From Flavobacterium nitratireducens (GTDB lineage Bacteria > Bacteroidota > Bacteroidia > Flavobacteriales > Flavobacteriaceae): a stretch of 64,000 nucleotides of DNA. The DNA lies in assembly GCF_029625335.1 (NCBI RefSeq), contig NZ_CP121111.1, forward strand, positions 682,001 to 746,000, written 5' to 3'. Each line of letters opens with the position of its first letter. Position 1 is the stretch's first letter. The position numbers and the translations under genes are program-made. This document shows, in pieces, positions 34,981 through 43,852 of the stretch. The notes beneath the pieces were generated by a model. That model made no database searches. It saw only the letters and a list, made by a program, of their open reading frames with translations, and was not told where the DNA came from.

Positions 34981-37428
34981 ATGAAAGTATTAAAATTTGG
35001 TGGAACTTCGGTAGCCAATGCAAAAAATATAAAACTAGTTCTTGATATTGTTCTTAACAAAGCTAAAAATGATAAACTAGTAGTAGTCGTTTCAGCACTA
35101 AGCAAAGTAACTGATTTGCTACAACTAGCTGCTTCTAAAGCAGCCTTGAACGATGAAACCTACAAAGATATCGTTGCTGAAATTGAGAAAAAACACTTAG
35201 ACGCTCTAAAAGAATTAATTCCTGTAAGCGAACAAAGTAGTTCTTTAAGTCACATTAAAAGAATCGTTAACCACTTAGAAACAATCTTGGACGGTTGTTC
35301 CCTTCTAGGTGAATTATCGGCTAGAACATCAGATACAATTTTAAGTTTTGGAGAATTACTTTCCTCTTATATTATTGCCGAAGCACTAAAACAAAACCTA
35401 AAAAACAGTGGCTACAAAGACAGCCGTGAATTAATCAAAACCAATAATAATTATGGTAAGGCGGCAGTAAACTTTGAAGTTACTAATGCTTTAACTACTG
35501 CATTTTTCAATTCAAATGACGCACAAGTAACCATTATGCCTGGTTTTATCGCTTCTTCTTTGGATGATATCAATACTACTTTAGGACGTGGTGGTTCTGA
35601 TTATACTGCTGCAATAATTGCTGGTGCCTTAGATGCAAGCGAATTAGAAATTTGGACAGACGTTAACGGAATGTTTACAGCTAATCCAAAAATTGTAAAA
35701 CAAGCCAGACCTATTGCTACTATTTCGTACCAAGAAGCAATGGAGTTATCGCATTTTGGTGCCAAAGTTTTATATCCACCAACTATCCAACCTGTTTTAA
35801 GAAAAAACATTCCTATTCATATCAAAAATACTTTTGAACCAGAGGCCGAAGGAACTTATATTTCAAATATTTCAACTCCAAACGGAAGTCCGGTAAGAGG
35901 AATTAGTCATATTGATAATATTACATTGATTACTCTTGAAGGTCCAGGAATGATTGGTGTTTCAGGTTCTTCTAAAAGACTATTCGAAGTATTGTCACAA
36001 GAAGGAATCAATGTTATTTTTATCACTCAAGCTTCTTCAGAACATTCTATTTGTATTGGTATCTTGAATAGTGATGCTGATGTGGCAGAATCGGCAATTA
36101 ACAGCGCATTTGAAATCGAAATTGCGCAAAACAAAATCGAGCCTTGCATCGTGGAGAAAAACTTATGCATCATTGCATTAGTGGGTGAAAACATGAAAAA
36201 CCACCAAGGTCTAAGCGGAAGAATGTTTAGTACTTTGGGAAAAAATAACGTAAACATCCGTGCGATTGCTCAGGGTGCTTCGGAAAGAAATATTTCGGCT
36301 GTAATTAACGAAAGAGACGTTAAAAAAGCATTGAACACTTTGCACGAAAATTTCTTTGAAGAAAACACCAAACAGCTGAACTTATTCGTAATGGGTGTGG
36401 GTAATGTAGGTGAAAAATTCATCGAGCAAATCCACCAACAAAAGAAATTCTTAAAAGAAAATCTAAAAATCAACGTTCGTGTCATTGCTTTATCCAATTC
36501 CAGAAAAATGCATTTTGACGATGACGGAATTGATTTGGATTCTTGGAAAGCCACTCTTGAAAACGGAGAAGCGGCCAACAAGGAATTGTTTATCGAAAAA
36601 GTAACTTCATTAAACTTGCGTAATTCTATTTTTGTAGATATTACTGCCAATGCAGATGTTGCGGCGATCTATGAGCGCTTCTTAAAACAAAGTGTAGGCG
36701 TGGTAACTTGTAACAAAATTGCTTGTGCTTCGGCATACGATAATTACAAAAACCTGAAAAAATTATCAAGACAATACAATGCTCCTTTCTTATTTGAAAC
36801 AAACGTGGGAGCTGGATTGCCAATTATCGATACGGTAAAAAACCTAATCGCTTCAGGTGATAAAGTACACAAAATCCAAGCAGTTTTATCAGGAAGTCTG
36901 AACTTTATCTTTAACAATTTTGACGAAAATTATTCGTTCCATGATGTGGTTAAAGAAGCTGGAGTACAAGGATTTACAGAGCCTGATCCGAAAATTGACT
37001 TGAGCGGAATTGACGTAGCGCGTAAAATCCTGATTTTAATTCGCGAAAGCGGTTATAAAATGGAAATTGAAGATATTGAAAACCAATCTTTCTTACCTGC
37101 TGCTTGTATGGCAACAACCAATAACGAAGATTTCTTCAAATCGTTGATTGAATACAACAGCCATTTTGAAGGAATTTTGGCGGAAGCCAAAGCAAAAGAC
37201 AGCCGCTTAAAATTTGTAGCTCAATTTGAAAATGGAAAAGCCAGCGTAGGATTGCAATTTATACCAAAAGACCATCCTTTCTATAACCTAGAAGGAAAAG
37301 ACAATATTGTATTATTCTATACGGATCGTTACGTAGACCAACCGTTATTAATCAAAGGAGCTGGTGCGGGAGCAGCGGTTACCGCTTCGGGAATTTTTGC
37401 CGATGTAATTAGAATAGGAAACGTATAA
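34981..37428 (+). CDS. thrA: bifunctional aspartokinase / homoserine dehydrogenase
   Basis: The product is 815 residues. The N-terminal aspartate kinase begins with MKVLKFGGTSVANAKNI and includes LGRGGSDYTAA. Two ACT regulatory domains sit in the middle (LITLEGPGMIGVSGSSKRLF; CIIALVGENMKNHQGLSGRM), the usual site of threonine inhibition. The homoserine dehydrogenase half starts at FVMGVGNVGEKF (NAD(P) loop) and contains VQGFTEPDPKIDLSG. The length matches E. coli ThrA. It catalyses the first and third steps from aspartate to threonine and leads the thrABC operon behind the leader peptide. Confidence 0.97.
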   Translation: MKVLKFGGTSVANAKNIKLVLDIVLNKAKNDKLVVVVSALSKVTDLLQLAASKAALNDETYKDIVAEIEKKHLDALKELIPVSEQSSSLSHIKRIVNHLETILDGCSLLGELSARTSDTILSFGELLSSYIIAEALKQNLKNSGYKDSRELIKTNNNYGKAAVNFEVTNALTTAFFNSNDAQVTIMPGFIASSLDDINTTLGRGGSDYTAAIIAGALDASELEIWTDVNGMFTANPKIVKQARPIATISYQEAMELSHFGAKVLYPPTIQPVLRKNIPIHIKNTFEPEAEGTYISNISTPNGSPVRGISHIDNITLITLEGPGMIGVSGSSKRLFEVLSQEGINVIFITQASSEHSICIGILNSDADVAESAINSAFEIEIAQNKIEPCIVEKNLCIIALVGENMKNHQGLSGRMFSTLGKNNVNIRAIAQGASERNISAVINERDVKKALNTLHENFFEENTKQLNLFVMGVGNVGEKFIEQIHQQKKFLKENLKINVRVIALSNSRKMHFDDDGIDLDSWKATLENGEAANKELFIEKVTSLNLRNSIFVDITANADVAAIYERFLKQSVGVVTCNKIACASAYDNYKNLKKLSRQYNAPFLFETNVGAGLPIIDTVKNLIASGDKVHKIQAVLSGSLNFIFNNFDENYSFHDVVKEAGVQGFTEPDPKIDLSGIDVARKILILIRESGYKMEIEDIENQSFLPAACMATTNNEDFFKSLIEYNSHFEGILAEAKAKDSRLKFVAQFENGKASVGLQFIPKDHPFYNLEGKDNIVLFYTDRYVDQPLLIKGAGAGAAVTASGIFADVIRIGNV

Positions 37429-37520
37429 TGTAGTTTAAAGTTTTCTTTGCTTAAAGTTGAAAGTTGTCACACAAACAACATAAACCTTAAACATGAAACC
37501 TTAACATGAAACAAAAATAT

Positions 37521-38441
37521 ATGAATGAAGTAAAAGTATTTTGCCCTGCAACCATTGCCAACCTGTCCTGTGGATTTGACGTACTAGGATTGTGTTTGGA
37601 CAATGTAGGTGACGAAATGATTGTTCGCAAATCGGCTGAAAAAGGTGTTCGCATCACTAAAATTGAAGGAGCTAATTTACCTTTGGAAGCAGAGAAAAAC
37701 GTGGCTGGTGTGGCTTTATTAGCGATGCTTGAAGAAGTAGATGCCGAATTTGGATTCGAAATTGAAATTTACAAACACATCAAAGCCGGAAGCGGAATTG
37801 GTAGTAGTGCGGCCAGTTCGGCTGGAGCTGTTTTTGGTGCCAATGAATTATTAGGTAATCCATTTACCCGAAAAGAATTGGTAAAGTTTGCGATGCAAGG
37901 TGAAAAATTAGCTTCAGGAAATGCCCATGCCGATAATGTGGCTCCTGCCCTTTTGGGTGGATTTACCTTAGTAAGAAGTTCGAATCCTTTGGACATTATC
38001 AAAATTGACAGTCCAAACGAATTGTACGCTACCGTAATTCATCCCCAAATTGAATTAAAAACGTCAGATGCGCGTTCCGTTTTAAAACAAAACGTTTCCT
38101 TAAAAAGCGCCATTACGCAATGGGGAAATGTAGGCGGATTAGTAGCGGGATTATACACTCAGGATTACGATTTAATCGGGCGTTCTTTGCACGACGAAAT
38201 CGTAGAACCTTTACGTAGCGTATTAATTCCTGGTTTTGATTTAATCAAACAATCAGCTTATGAAAACGGTGCTTTAGGTTCAGGGATATCCGGTTCAGGA
38301 CCTTCTATTTTTGCTTTAAGCAGAGGAAAAGACGCAGCCGAAAAAATTGCCAAAGGAATGTGTGCCGTTTACGACGAAATCAATTTACCATACGAAATCC
38401 ATGTATGTAAAGTGAATGACACAGGAATGAGAGTGATTTAA
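37521..38441 (+). CDS. thrB: homoserine kinase
   Basis: The product is 306 residues from ATG 37521; an ATG five codons upstream is also possible, but family members begin near VKVFCPATIANLSCGFD. GHMP-kinase motifs are present: GSGIGSSAASSAGAVFG (ATP loop) and SGISGSGPSIFALS (C-terminal motif). It phosphorylates homoserine in the threonine pathway. It follows thrA after about 90 bp of low-complexity sequence. Confidence 0.96.
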   Translation: MNEVKVFCPATIANLSCGFDVLGLCLDNVGDEMIVRKSAEKGVRITKIEGANLPLEAEKNVAGVALLAMLEEVDAEFGFEIEIYKHIKAGSGIGSSAASSAGAVFGANELLGNPFTRKELVKFAMQGEKLASGNAHADNVAPALLGGFTLVRSSNPLDIIKIDSPNELYATVIHPQIELKTSDARSVLKQNVSLKSAITQWGNVGGLVAGLYTQDYDLIGRSLHDEIVEPLRSVLIPGFDLIKQSAYENGALGSGISGSGPSIFALSRGKDAAEKIAKGMCAVYDEINLPYEIHVCKVNDTGMRVI

Positions 38442-38552
38442 AGTTAGAAGGCAGAAATTAGAATTTAGAAAATTATTTAAGATTTTAGATTAACTATTTC
38501 AGATCTAAAAAATCAAAAATCGTTACTCTTCAATCAGAAATCAAAAATCATA

Positions 38553-39842
38553 ATGAAGTATTACAGTTTAAACCATAACGCCCCAAAAGTATCTTTTCAG
38601 GAAGCCGTAATTCAGGGATTAGCTTCTGATAGAGGTTTGTATTTCCCCGAAAATATTACCCCTCTTCCACAATCTTTTTTTGATAACATCGAAAATTTAA
38701 GTCACGAAGAAATTGCTTTCGAGGCGATCCAACAATTTGTAGGCGACGAAATCCCAGCCGAAACTTTAAAACAAATCATAGCTGAAACTTTATGCTTTGA
38801 TTTCCCCGTAGTTCCTGTAGAAAAAGACATCTATTCACTAGAATTATTCCACGGGCCAACAATGGCTTTCAAAGACGTGGGAGCGCGTTTTATGTCACGT
38901 TGTTTAGGATATTTTAACCGTGAGAAAAAAGACAATACCAATACCGTTTTGGTTGCTACTTCGGGAGATACCGGAGGAGCTGTTGCTAGTGGTTTTCTTG
39001 GTGTTCAAGGCGTTGAAGTAGTTATTTTATACCCTTCCGGAAAAGTGAGCGACATTCAGGAAAAACAATTAACGACTCTGGGGCAAAACATCAAAGCCTT
39101 AGAAGTAGACGGTGTTTTTGACGATTGTCAGGATATGGTTAAAAAAGCGTTCTTAGACGAAACTTTGGCGCACAAAAACCTAACCTCGGCCAACTCGATT
39201 AACATTGCGCGTTGGTTGCCGCAAATGTTTTATTTCTTCTTTGCTTACAAGGCGTTGAAGTCACAAAACCGCCCATTGGTTTTCTCTTGTCCAAGTGGTA
39301 ACTTCGGGAACATTTGTGCTGGTATTATTGCTAAGAAAATGGGATTAAACATCGACCATTTTGTAGCTGCTACAAACGTAAACGATACAGTACCGAGATT
39401 CCTTGTAAATGGAGTGTACGATCCTAAACCTTCTATTGCTACGATTTCTAACGCTATGGACGTAGGAAACCCAAGTAACTTTATTCGTATTCAGGAAATG
39501 TATGGCAACGATTTAGAACAGTTCAAAAAAGACTTTTCTTCGTATACCTACACTGACGACGAAACCTTGGCAGCCATGAAAAAAATCTACAACACCGATG
39601 GTTACATTGCCGAGCCACACGGAGCTGTAGGTTATTTAGGCTTGAAAAAAGAATTGGAAAACTACCCTAACGCAATTGGTGTTTTCTTAGAAACCGCCCA
39701 CCCTATCAAGTTCCTAGACGTGGTAGAACCAGCCTTAAACGTGACTTTGCCAATCCCAACACAAATTGAAAGCGTACTCAACAAAGAAAAAGTAAGCACA
39801 AAAATTAAAACCTACGACGAATTGAAAGCCTTTTTAGGATAA
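38553..39842 (+). CDS. thrC: threonine synthase
   Basis: The product is 429 residues, a PLP enzyme of fold type II. The PLP-lysine segment is HGPTMAFKDVGARF; ATSGDTGGAVASGF binds the phosphate. The N-terminus MKYYSLNHNAPKVSFQEAV is typical of the enterobacterial-type enzyme. It converts O-phosphohomoserine to threonine, closing the thrABC set. A strong terminator follows. Confidence 0.97.
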   Translation: MKYYSLNHNAPKVSFQEAVIQGLASDRGLYFPENITPLPQSFFDNIENLSHEEIAFEAIQQFVGDEIPAETLKQIIAETLCFDFPVVPVEKDIYSLELFHGPTMAFKDVGARFMSRCLGYFNREKKDNTNTVLVATSGDTGGAVASGFLGVQGVEVVILYPSGKVSDIQEKQLTTLGQNIKALEVDGVFDDCQDMVKKAFLDETLAHKNLTSANSINIARWLPQMFYFFFAYKALKSQNRPLVFSCPSGNFGNICAGIIAKKMGLNIDHFVAATNVNDTVPRFLVNGVYDPKPSIATISNAMDVGNPSNFIRIQEMYGNDLEQFKKDFSSYTYTDDETLAAMKKIYNTDGYIAEPHGAVGYLGLKKELENYPNAIGVFLETAHPIKFLDVVEPALNVTLPIPTQIESVLNKEKVSTKIKTYDELKAFLG

Positions 39843-39862
39843 ACATTCGCAACAATACTTTT

Positions 39863-39898
39863 AAAAACGACTAGGATTTATTTCTGGTCGTTTTTTTT
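39863..39898 (+). terminator. intrinsic terminator of the thr operon
   Basis: AAAAACGAC and GTCGTTTTT arms (inner AG/CT pair as well) are followed by a run of T, 21 bp after the thrC stop. Confidence 0.88.
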
Positions 39899-40032
39899 GG
39901 GCGTGCCCTCGTTGGACCACTATTGTGCAAAAAAGACACTCAGTGCAGCAACGAGGTCAGGCTGTCCGTTCCCGCTTCCCGAAAAAAATCGGGAGAGCTC
40001 CACTTCCATCCTTCACGCGGACAGTGCTCCTT
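39899..40032. repeat. structured GC-rich intergenic element
   Basis: This 134-bp block is clearly more GC-rich than its surroundings. It contains three inverted pairs: CCTCGTTG/CAACGAGG (39907-39914 with 39949-39956), CTGTCCG/CGGACAG (39962-39968 with 40018-40024), and a CCCGA/TCGGG hairpin between them. I recall closely related intergenic blocks in other Flavobacterium genomes, so it is probably a dispersed repeat. The rest of the gap to 40210 is AT-rich and shows no gene. Confidence 0.6.
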
Positions 40033-40210
40033 TTAAAATTTGTCATTGAAATTGATATTGATATTGCCCTATTATTTGTTTGTAAGAAAAAAAACAATAT
40101 ATTTAAAAACAAATATTGTGTGCCAGTTATCACATATATCCATCCAAAATTAGGAGGCTTTGTCAAACATATAAACTATTCATCAGCAATTTTTAATCTC
40201 GCTTTTTTAA

Positions 40211-40576
40211 ATGAAATACAGCTTTATAATGCCAATATTGATATTTTTTGTGTCGTGCAAAAATACTGAACCGAAAATTGAACCAAAAAAAATAATAGGA
40301 AGTTGGAAAATGCAAGATGTTGTTGATCAAACTGGGCAAAACGTAACAGAAAAAACGACATTTTATAAAGATAGTATGGTATTTGAAATGTTTGCTAATA
40401 AAAAGTTAATCGAAAGATTATGCCGAAAATATGAATTTGATACTATTTCAAATGTCGTTCATTATAATTTCGGAACACAAACGGTAGATTTACAAATCCT
40501 AAAGCTAACGGAATTAGAAATGGAAGTTCTATTATATACAAATAAGAAACGAATAAGATTCATTAGAACCGAGTAA
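40211..40576 (+). CDS. lipocalin-like small lipoprotein
   Basis: The product is 121 residues. A lipobox at FFVSCKN marks a lipoprotein. KIIGSWKMQDV is the GxW start motif seen in lipocalin-like domains, and the remainder is strand-rich (DSMVFEMFANKKLIE, VDLQILKLTELEMEVLLY). The ligand is unknown. It is a single gene with a terminator downstream, at the left border of the IS-rich region. Confidence 0.65.
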   Translation: MKYSFIMPILIFFVSCKNTEPKIEPKKIIGSWKMQDVVDQTGQNVTEKTTFYKDSMVFEMFANKKLIERLCRKYEFDTISNVVHYNFGTQTVDLQILKLTELEMEVLLYTNKKRIRFIRTE

Positions 40577-40632
40577 AAGAACAGCTTATAAGAGCCGTAG
40601 CTGTTCAACAACCTCTACTAAAAACATAAAAT

Positions 40633-40670
40633 AAGACCTCTTTTAAAGCGATTTAAAGGAGGTTTATTTT
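40633..40670 (+). terminator. intrinsic terminator after the lipocalin-like gene
   Basis: AAGACCTCTTTTAAA pairs imperfectly with TTTAAAGGAGGTTT and a T-rich run follows. Confidence 0.65.
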
Positions 40671-40695
40671 TTAGTCATAGTCCAAAAATCTAAAA

Positions 40696-40839
40696 TTAGA
40701 ATGAGTTACAATCGAGTATTTGAAAGTGTAAAACATTTACAAAAGCATCGATAAACCGAACCAGATTATCTTCTGTAATTTTATCTTCTAAACTACTGAG
40801 CTGTAATTGCTAGCGAGAAATTCCTTGGATATGTTGCAT
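40696..40839 (-). pseudogene. remnant of an IS1182-type transposase N-terminus
   Basis: On the minus strand an ATG (40837-40839) opens MQHIQGISR, then an in-frame TAG, then QLQLSSLEDKITEDNLVRF and IDAFVNVLHF before a final stop. SSLED..I..DN.VRFIDAF is the start signature I recall for IS1182-family transposases. The remaining 400-plus residues are missing and there is a nonsense codon, so this is a dead fragment. It lies 36 bp left of IS copy A1. Confidence 0.6.
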
Positions 40840-40952
40840 ATATAAAAATACGATTTTTCGCTCCAAAAAAGAAATTGTAAATCGTCAGCAAAAAGTGGAC
40901 TGATTTAGTTCATAACTAAGAGAGTATTTTCAAAATCCTTAAATTTGATATT

Positions 40953-41304
40953 ATGAGAACACCCAAGAAAAAAACAGCAGAGAATTTCATCAAAGACATT
41001 CGTAAAAACACGAAGAAACTTAAGTTCTGAACAAAAAATTCAGATTGTTATGGAAGCTTTACGAGCAGAAATGTCAGTTGCAGAATTGTGTCGTAAGTAT
41101 ACCATTAATGAATCTCAGTTTTATAAGTGGAACAAAGAATTTTTGGAAGCAGGTAAAAAGCGTTTAGCCGGCGATGTAACAAGAGAAGCTACGAGTGATG
41201 AAGTAGCAGAGCTCAAGAAAGAAAATCAGACTTTAAAAGTAATGATTGCCGATTTAGTTTTACGCTACGATATTGTTAAAAAAAGCTTGGACATGCTGGA
41301 TTAA
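40953..41304 (+). pseudogene. IS copy A1 orfA (HTH protein), frameshifted
   Basis: The frame opens with MRTPKKKTAENFIKDI and stops at TGA 41028-41030 after 25 residues. Compared with copy A2, the stretch at about 41010-41016 has lost two bases of an ACAC repeat. The HTH part (MSVAELCRKYTINESQFYKWN) and coiled-coil tail (VAELKKENQTLKVMI) remain open further on, from 41050. The 3' end keeps an A7G slippery run (41278-41285) suited to -1 frameshifting into orfB, as usual for IS3 elements. Confidence 0.8.
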
Positions 41305-41324
41305 CTGAAAAGTTTAAGAAATAT

Positions 41325-42326
41325 ATGCGACTTACAGTATCCGAAAAACAAGAAATCATTCACATGGTTACTCGTTCAGAAATCGGTGTGAATCGAACAC
41401 TTCGGGAGATTGGAATCAACAAGAGTACCTTTTACAATTGGTATCATGCTTACAGCGAAAAAGGAATAGAAGGATTAATTCCAACCAAAAGAGCAGCAAA
41501 CAGGCAATGGAACAGCATTCCACAAGAGCAGAAGAATTTAGTTGTAAAATTAGCTTTAGACTATCCTGATTTATCTTCCCGAGAATTAGCCTACAAAATT
41601 ACTGATGAACAACAGATTTTCATATCCGAATCCAGTGTTTACCGCATCTTGAAGGCAAGAGGATTAATTACTGCTCCAGCTCATATTTTTCTGAGTGCTG
41701 GAAATGAATTTACGGATAAAACAGGCTTTGTTCATCAAATGTGGCAAACGGATTTTACCTATTTTAAAATCTTAGGATGGGGATGGTATTATCTAAGTAC
41801 GGTTTTGGACGATTACAGCCGATATATTGTGCACTGGGAACTTTGCTCAAACATGAAAGCTGATGATGTAAAACGAACAGTTGACACAGCAATTAAAAAA
41901 GCAAAATTAATTACAAAACAAAAGCCAAAACTCTTGTCTGACAATGGTTCGTGTTACATTGCAGGCGAATTAAAATCCTATTTAAAAAACAATTATCAAA
42001 TGCAACAAGTACATGGTAGACCCAATCATCCGCAAACACAAGGAAAAATTGAACGTTATCACAGAACCATGAAAAACGTTGTGAAACTTGATAATTACTT
42101 CGCACCAGAAGAATTAGAAGCTGCTTTAGAAAAGTTTGTTTATCGTTACAATAACGAAAGATATCATGAATCATTGAACAACTTAACCCCAGCAGACGTA
42201 TATTTTGGAAGAGGTGAATTGATTTTAAGAGAACGAGAACGATTAAAGAAAATAGCAATTATTAACCGTAGAAATGAGTACCAAAAAATAAAATTAACAA
42301 CAAATCAAAAAAACATTTATCTTTGA
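41325..42326 (+). CDS. IS3-type transposase OrfB, copy A1
   Basis: The product is 333 residues. An N-terminal HTH (RTLREIGINKSTFYNWYHAY) precedes an rve/DDE integrase core: first Asp in MWQTDFTYFKI, second in LLSDNGSCYI, Glu in PQTQGKIERYHRTM. All three catalytic acids are present. By -1 frameshift it would normally be made as an OrfAB fusion. It differs from copy A2 by seven residues by my count. A1's own orfA is broken, so A1 is probably not autonomous. Confidence 0.9.
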   Translation: MRLTVSEKQEIIHMVTRSEIGVNRTLREIGINKSTFYNWYHAYSEKGIEGLIPTKRAANRQWNSIPQEQKNLVVKLALDYPDLSSRELAYKITDEQQIFISESSVYRILKARGLITAPAHIFLSAGNEFTDKTGFVHQMWQTDFTYFKILGWGWYYLSTVLDDYSRYIVHWELCSNMKADDVKRTVDTAIKKAKLITKQKPKLLSDNGSCYIAGELKSYLKNNYQMQQVHGRPNHPQTQGKIERYHRTMKNVVKLDNYFAPEELEAALEKFVYRYNNERYHESLNNLTPADVYFGRGELILRERERLKKIAIINRRNEYQKIKLTTNQKNIYL

Positions 42327-42382
42327 ATTATTAACTAAATACTCTCTTAAGAAAAGTTCACTTTAGTTTGAATACGTACAAT

Positions 42383-42559
42383 AATTATCTTGATTTAAAC
42401 AGTTTAAATTTAAAAAAGGCATTAGGGAACCAACAAATATCTTTACGTGGGTGGAATTATATTGAAAAGGAAAATGTAGGTTACGTATTTGATTCAATCC
42501 AAAAAGAGAACCCAGACAACTCTAAACTTCAGCAAATTAAATTAAGATGTCTTAGATAG
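42383..42559 (+). pseudogene. 3' fragment of an unidentified gene cut by IS A1
   Basis: An open frame runs out of the IS right end and continues for 58 residues (NYLDLNSLNLKKALGNQQ to LRCLR) to a stop. No ATG precedes it outside the IS. It reads like the C-terminus of a soluble protein whose 5' part is missing. No family is recognised. Confidence 0.4.
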
Positions 42560-42594
42560 ATGTTCAAAAAAAATGAAAAATCAATTACTATTTC

Positions 42595-42627
42595 GCCAAA
42601 TTTTGGCTAAGTATAATTTTATATTTG
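42595..42627 (+). promoter_or_regulatory. promoter with overlapping palindrome for the OGG/TerB cassette
   Basis: TATATTTG at 42620-42627 is a -7 box, 26 bp before the ATG at 42654. Immediately upstream, GCCAAA-T-TTTGGC (42595-42607) is a perfect palindrome with 6-bp arms around one base. It covers the likely -33 region (TTTG 42602-42605). This is where a repressor or activator would bind. Confidence 0.55.
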
Positions 42628-42653
42628 TATTATAATTCTAAATCTTAACTTCT

Positions 42654-43352
42654 ATGAATGATGTTCACTTAAAATATTTAATTCAAATTGGTAATAATGA
42701 TCAAGGTTATGTTGGCAATAACTCTTTAAATTGGGGAATATCTGTTTTAGGTAAAGACACAAATTTAGATCCTTTTTTAAATAGACAATTTAATAGATAT
42801 GAATTATTTGATTATTGCCAAAATCAAAACAACGATAATTTAAATATTCTAATAGCAATTTTATCTTGGGGTGGTATGAGACGTGACCATGGTAGAAGAC
42901 TTTTTGAAAATGAGAATGTTATACTTGAAATAGTTGGTAAATTACGTAATGGAAACTTTGAAACAAGAAAACAGGCTTTTGATGTTTTTCGAAATGAAAG
43001 AAAAAAGAAAATATTACCTGGACTTGGAATAGGTTATTTCACTAAACTTATTTGTTTTTTATCTCCCAATTTAAACGGATATATAATGGATCAATGGGTT
43101 GCGAAATCTATTAATTTACTTGCAGGCTACCATATTGTGGATATAACGAATAATAATTGGGTAAATGATAATAATGATTCCAGTACTTATGAAACATTTT
43201 GTCAACATATTGACAATCTTGCTGAAATATTGGAATGTTCTGGCTTTGAAGCTGAAAAACGAATTTTTTCTGTCGGTAGAAAAAAAGGAAAATGGCGAAA
43301 TTATTTAATTCAAAATTACACTACAAAAAAATATGGGATTACTATACGATAA
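42654..43352 (+). CDS. OGG-fold (8-oxoguanine DNA glycosylase-like) protein
   Basis: The product is 232 residues. The central part, ILPGLGIGYFTKLICF followed by YIMDQWVAKSINLL, resembles the helix-hairpin-helix region and catalytic-Asp region of an OGG-like glycosylase fold family. WGGMRRDHGRRLFE lies before it. I do not see the catalytic Lys of true Ogg1 with confidence, so DNA repair activity is not claimed. It is the first gene of a three-gene unit, with a 20-bp overlap with the next gene. The sequence is markedly AT-rich, unlike the core genes, which suggests horizontal transfer. Confidence 0.65.
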   Translation: MNDVHLKYLIQIGNNDQGYVGNNSLNWGISVLGKDTNLDPFLNRQFNRYELFDYCQNQNNDNLNILIAILSWGGMRRDHGRRLFENENVILEIVGKLRNGNFETRKQAFDVFRNERKKKILPGLGIGYFTKLICFLSPNLNGYIMDQWVAKSINLLAGYHIVDITNNNWVNDNNDSSTYETFCQHIDNLAEILECSGFEAEKRIFSVGRKKGKWRNYLIQNYTTKKYGITIR

Positions 43353-43818
43353 TTGTCAAAGATGCGGTCATTTGCTTTCTAAATATTCAATTACTTATTG
43401 TGATAGATGTTTAATTGAAATTGAAAAAGAAAGAATTGAAAGAACAAATAAAAGAGAAGAGGTCTATGATAAAATGAGAAAAAATGGAATGTCTGAAGAT
43501 GAAATTGAAGAGGTAGACAACACTATTAATTCATATTTTATATTTTTTATATTTTATCCTATTTTATTTTCTATTTTTTTTCCCAGCGAAATAGAAAAAT
43601 TAAATGTTAATTTTAATAAATATATAATTGGATTTATTGTGTGGCTATTCATACAAATAATATTTTTTATTATTACAAAATTAAATAGGTATGATAGCAA
43701 TATAATCAAAAATGGTTCGACAGAATTTCAACGAAAATACCTTGAACTTAATAGAGAAATTATGAATCCAATATTAATTTTCATGTTTATAAAAGCTCTT
43801 TTTATATTATTTAGATAA
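43333..43818 (+). CDS. zinc-ribbon membrane protein
   Basis: The product is 161 residues. The N-terminus has two Cys pairs, CQRCG and CDRC, 14 residues apart, a zinc-ribbon arrangement. A charged coiled-coil-like stretch (EIEKERIERTNKREEVYDKM) and two to three membrane helices follow (YFIFFIFYPILFSIFF; IIGFIVWLFIQIIFFII). It overlaps the OGG-fold gene by 20 bp and precedes the TerB-like gene by 34 bp. No known family is recognised. It is probably an inner-membrane component of the same module. Confidence 0.6.
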   Translation: MGLLYDNCQRCGHLLSKYSITYCDRCLIEIEKERIERTNKREEVYDKMRKNGMSEDEIEEVDNTINSYFIFFIFYPILFSIFFPSEIEKLNVNFNKYIIGFIVWLFIQIIFFIITKLNRYDSNIIKNGSTEFQRKYLELNREIMNPILIFMFIKALFILFR

Positions 43819-43852
43819 TATTTTATAAAATCATAACACCTAAATCATTACT

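Larger units (their letters stand above)
40876..42379 (+). mobile_element. IS3-type insertion sequence, copy A1
   Basis: The element is about 1504 bp. The left end starts TGTAAATCGTCAGC and the right end, read inward, starts GTACGTATTCAAACTAAAGT. The two ends share about 26 bp of imperfect inverted repeat including AAAGTG. A 3-bp direct repeat AAT flanks it (40873-40875 and 42380-42382). It carries orfA, broken by a 2-bp deletion, and orfB, intact. Copy A2 at 48795-50299 is nearly identical and inverted. Confidence 0.85.

Noticed and set aside
39925..40269. 114-codon plus-strand frame over the GC-rich block
   Set aside because: It spans the inverted-repeat element and part of the next gene in another frame; the product has no sensible composition.
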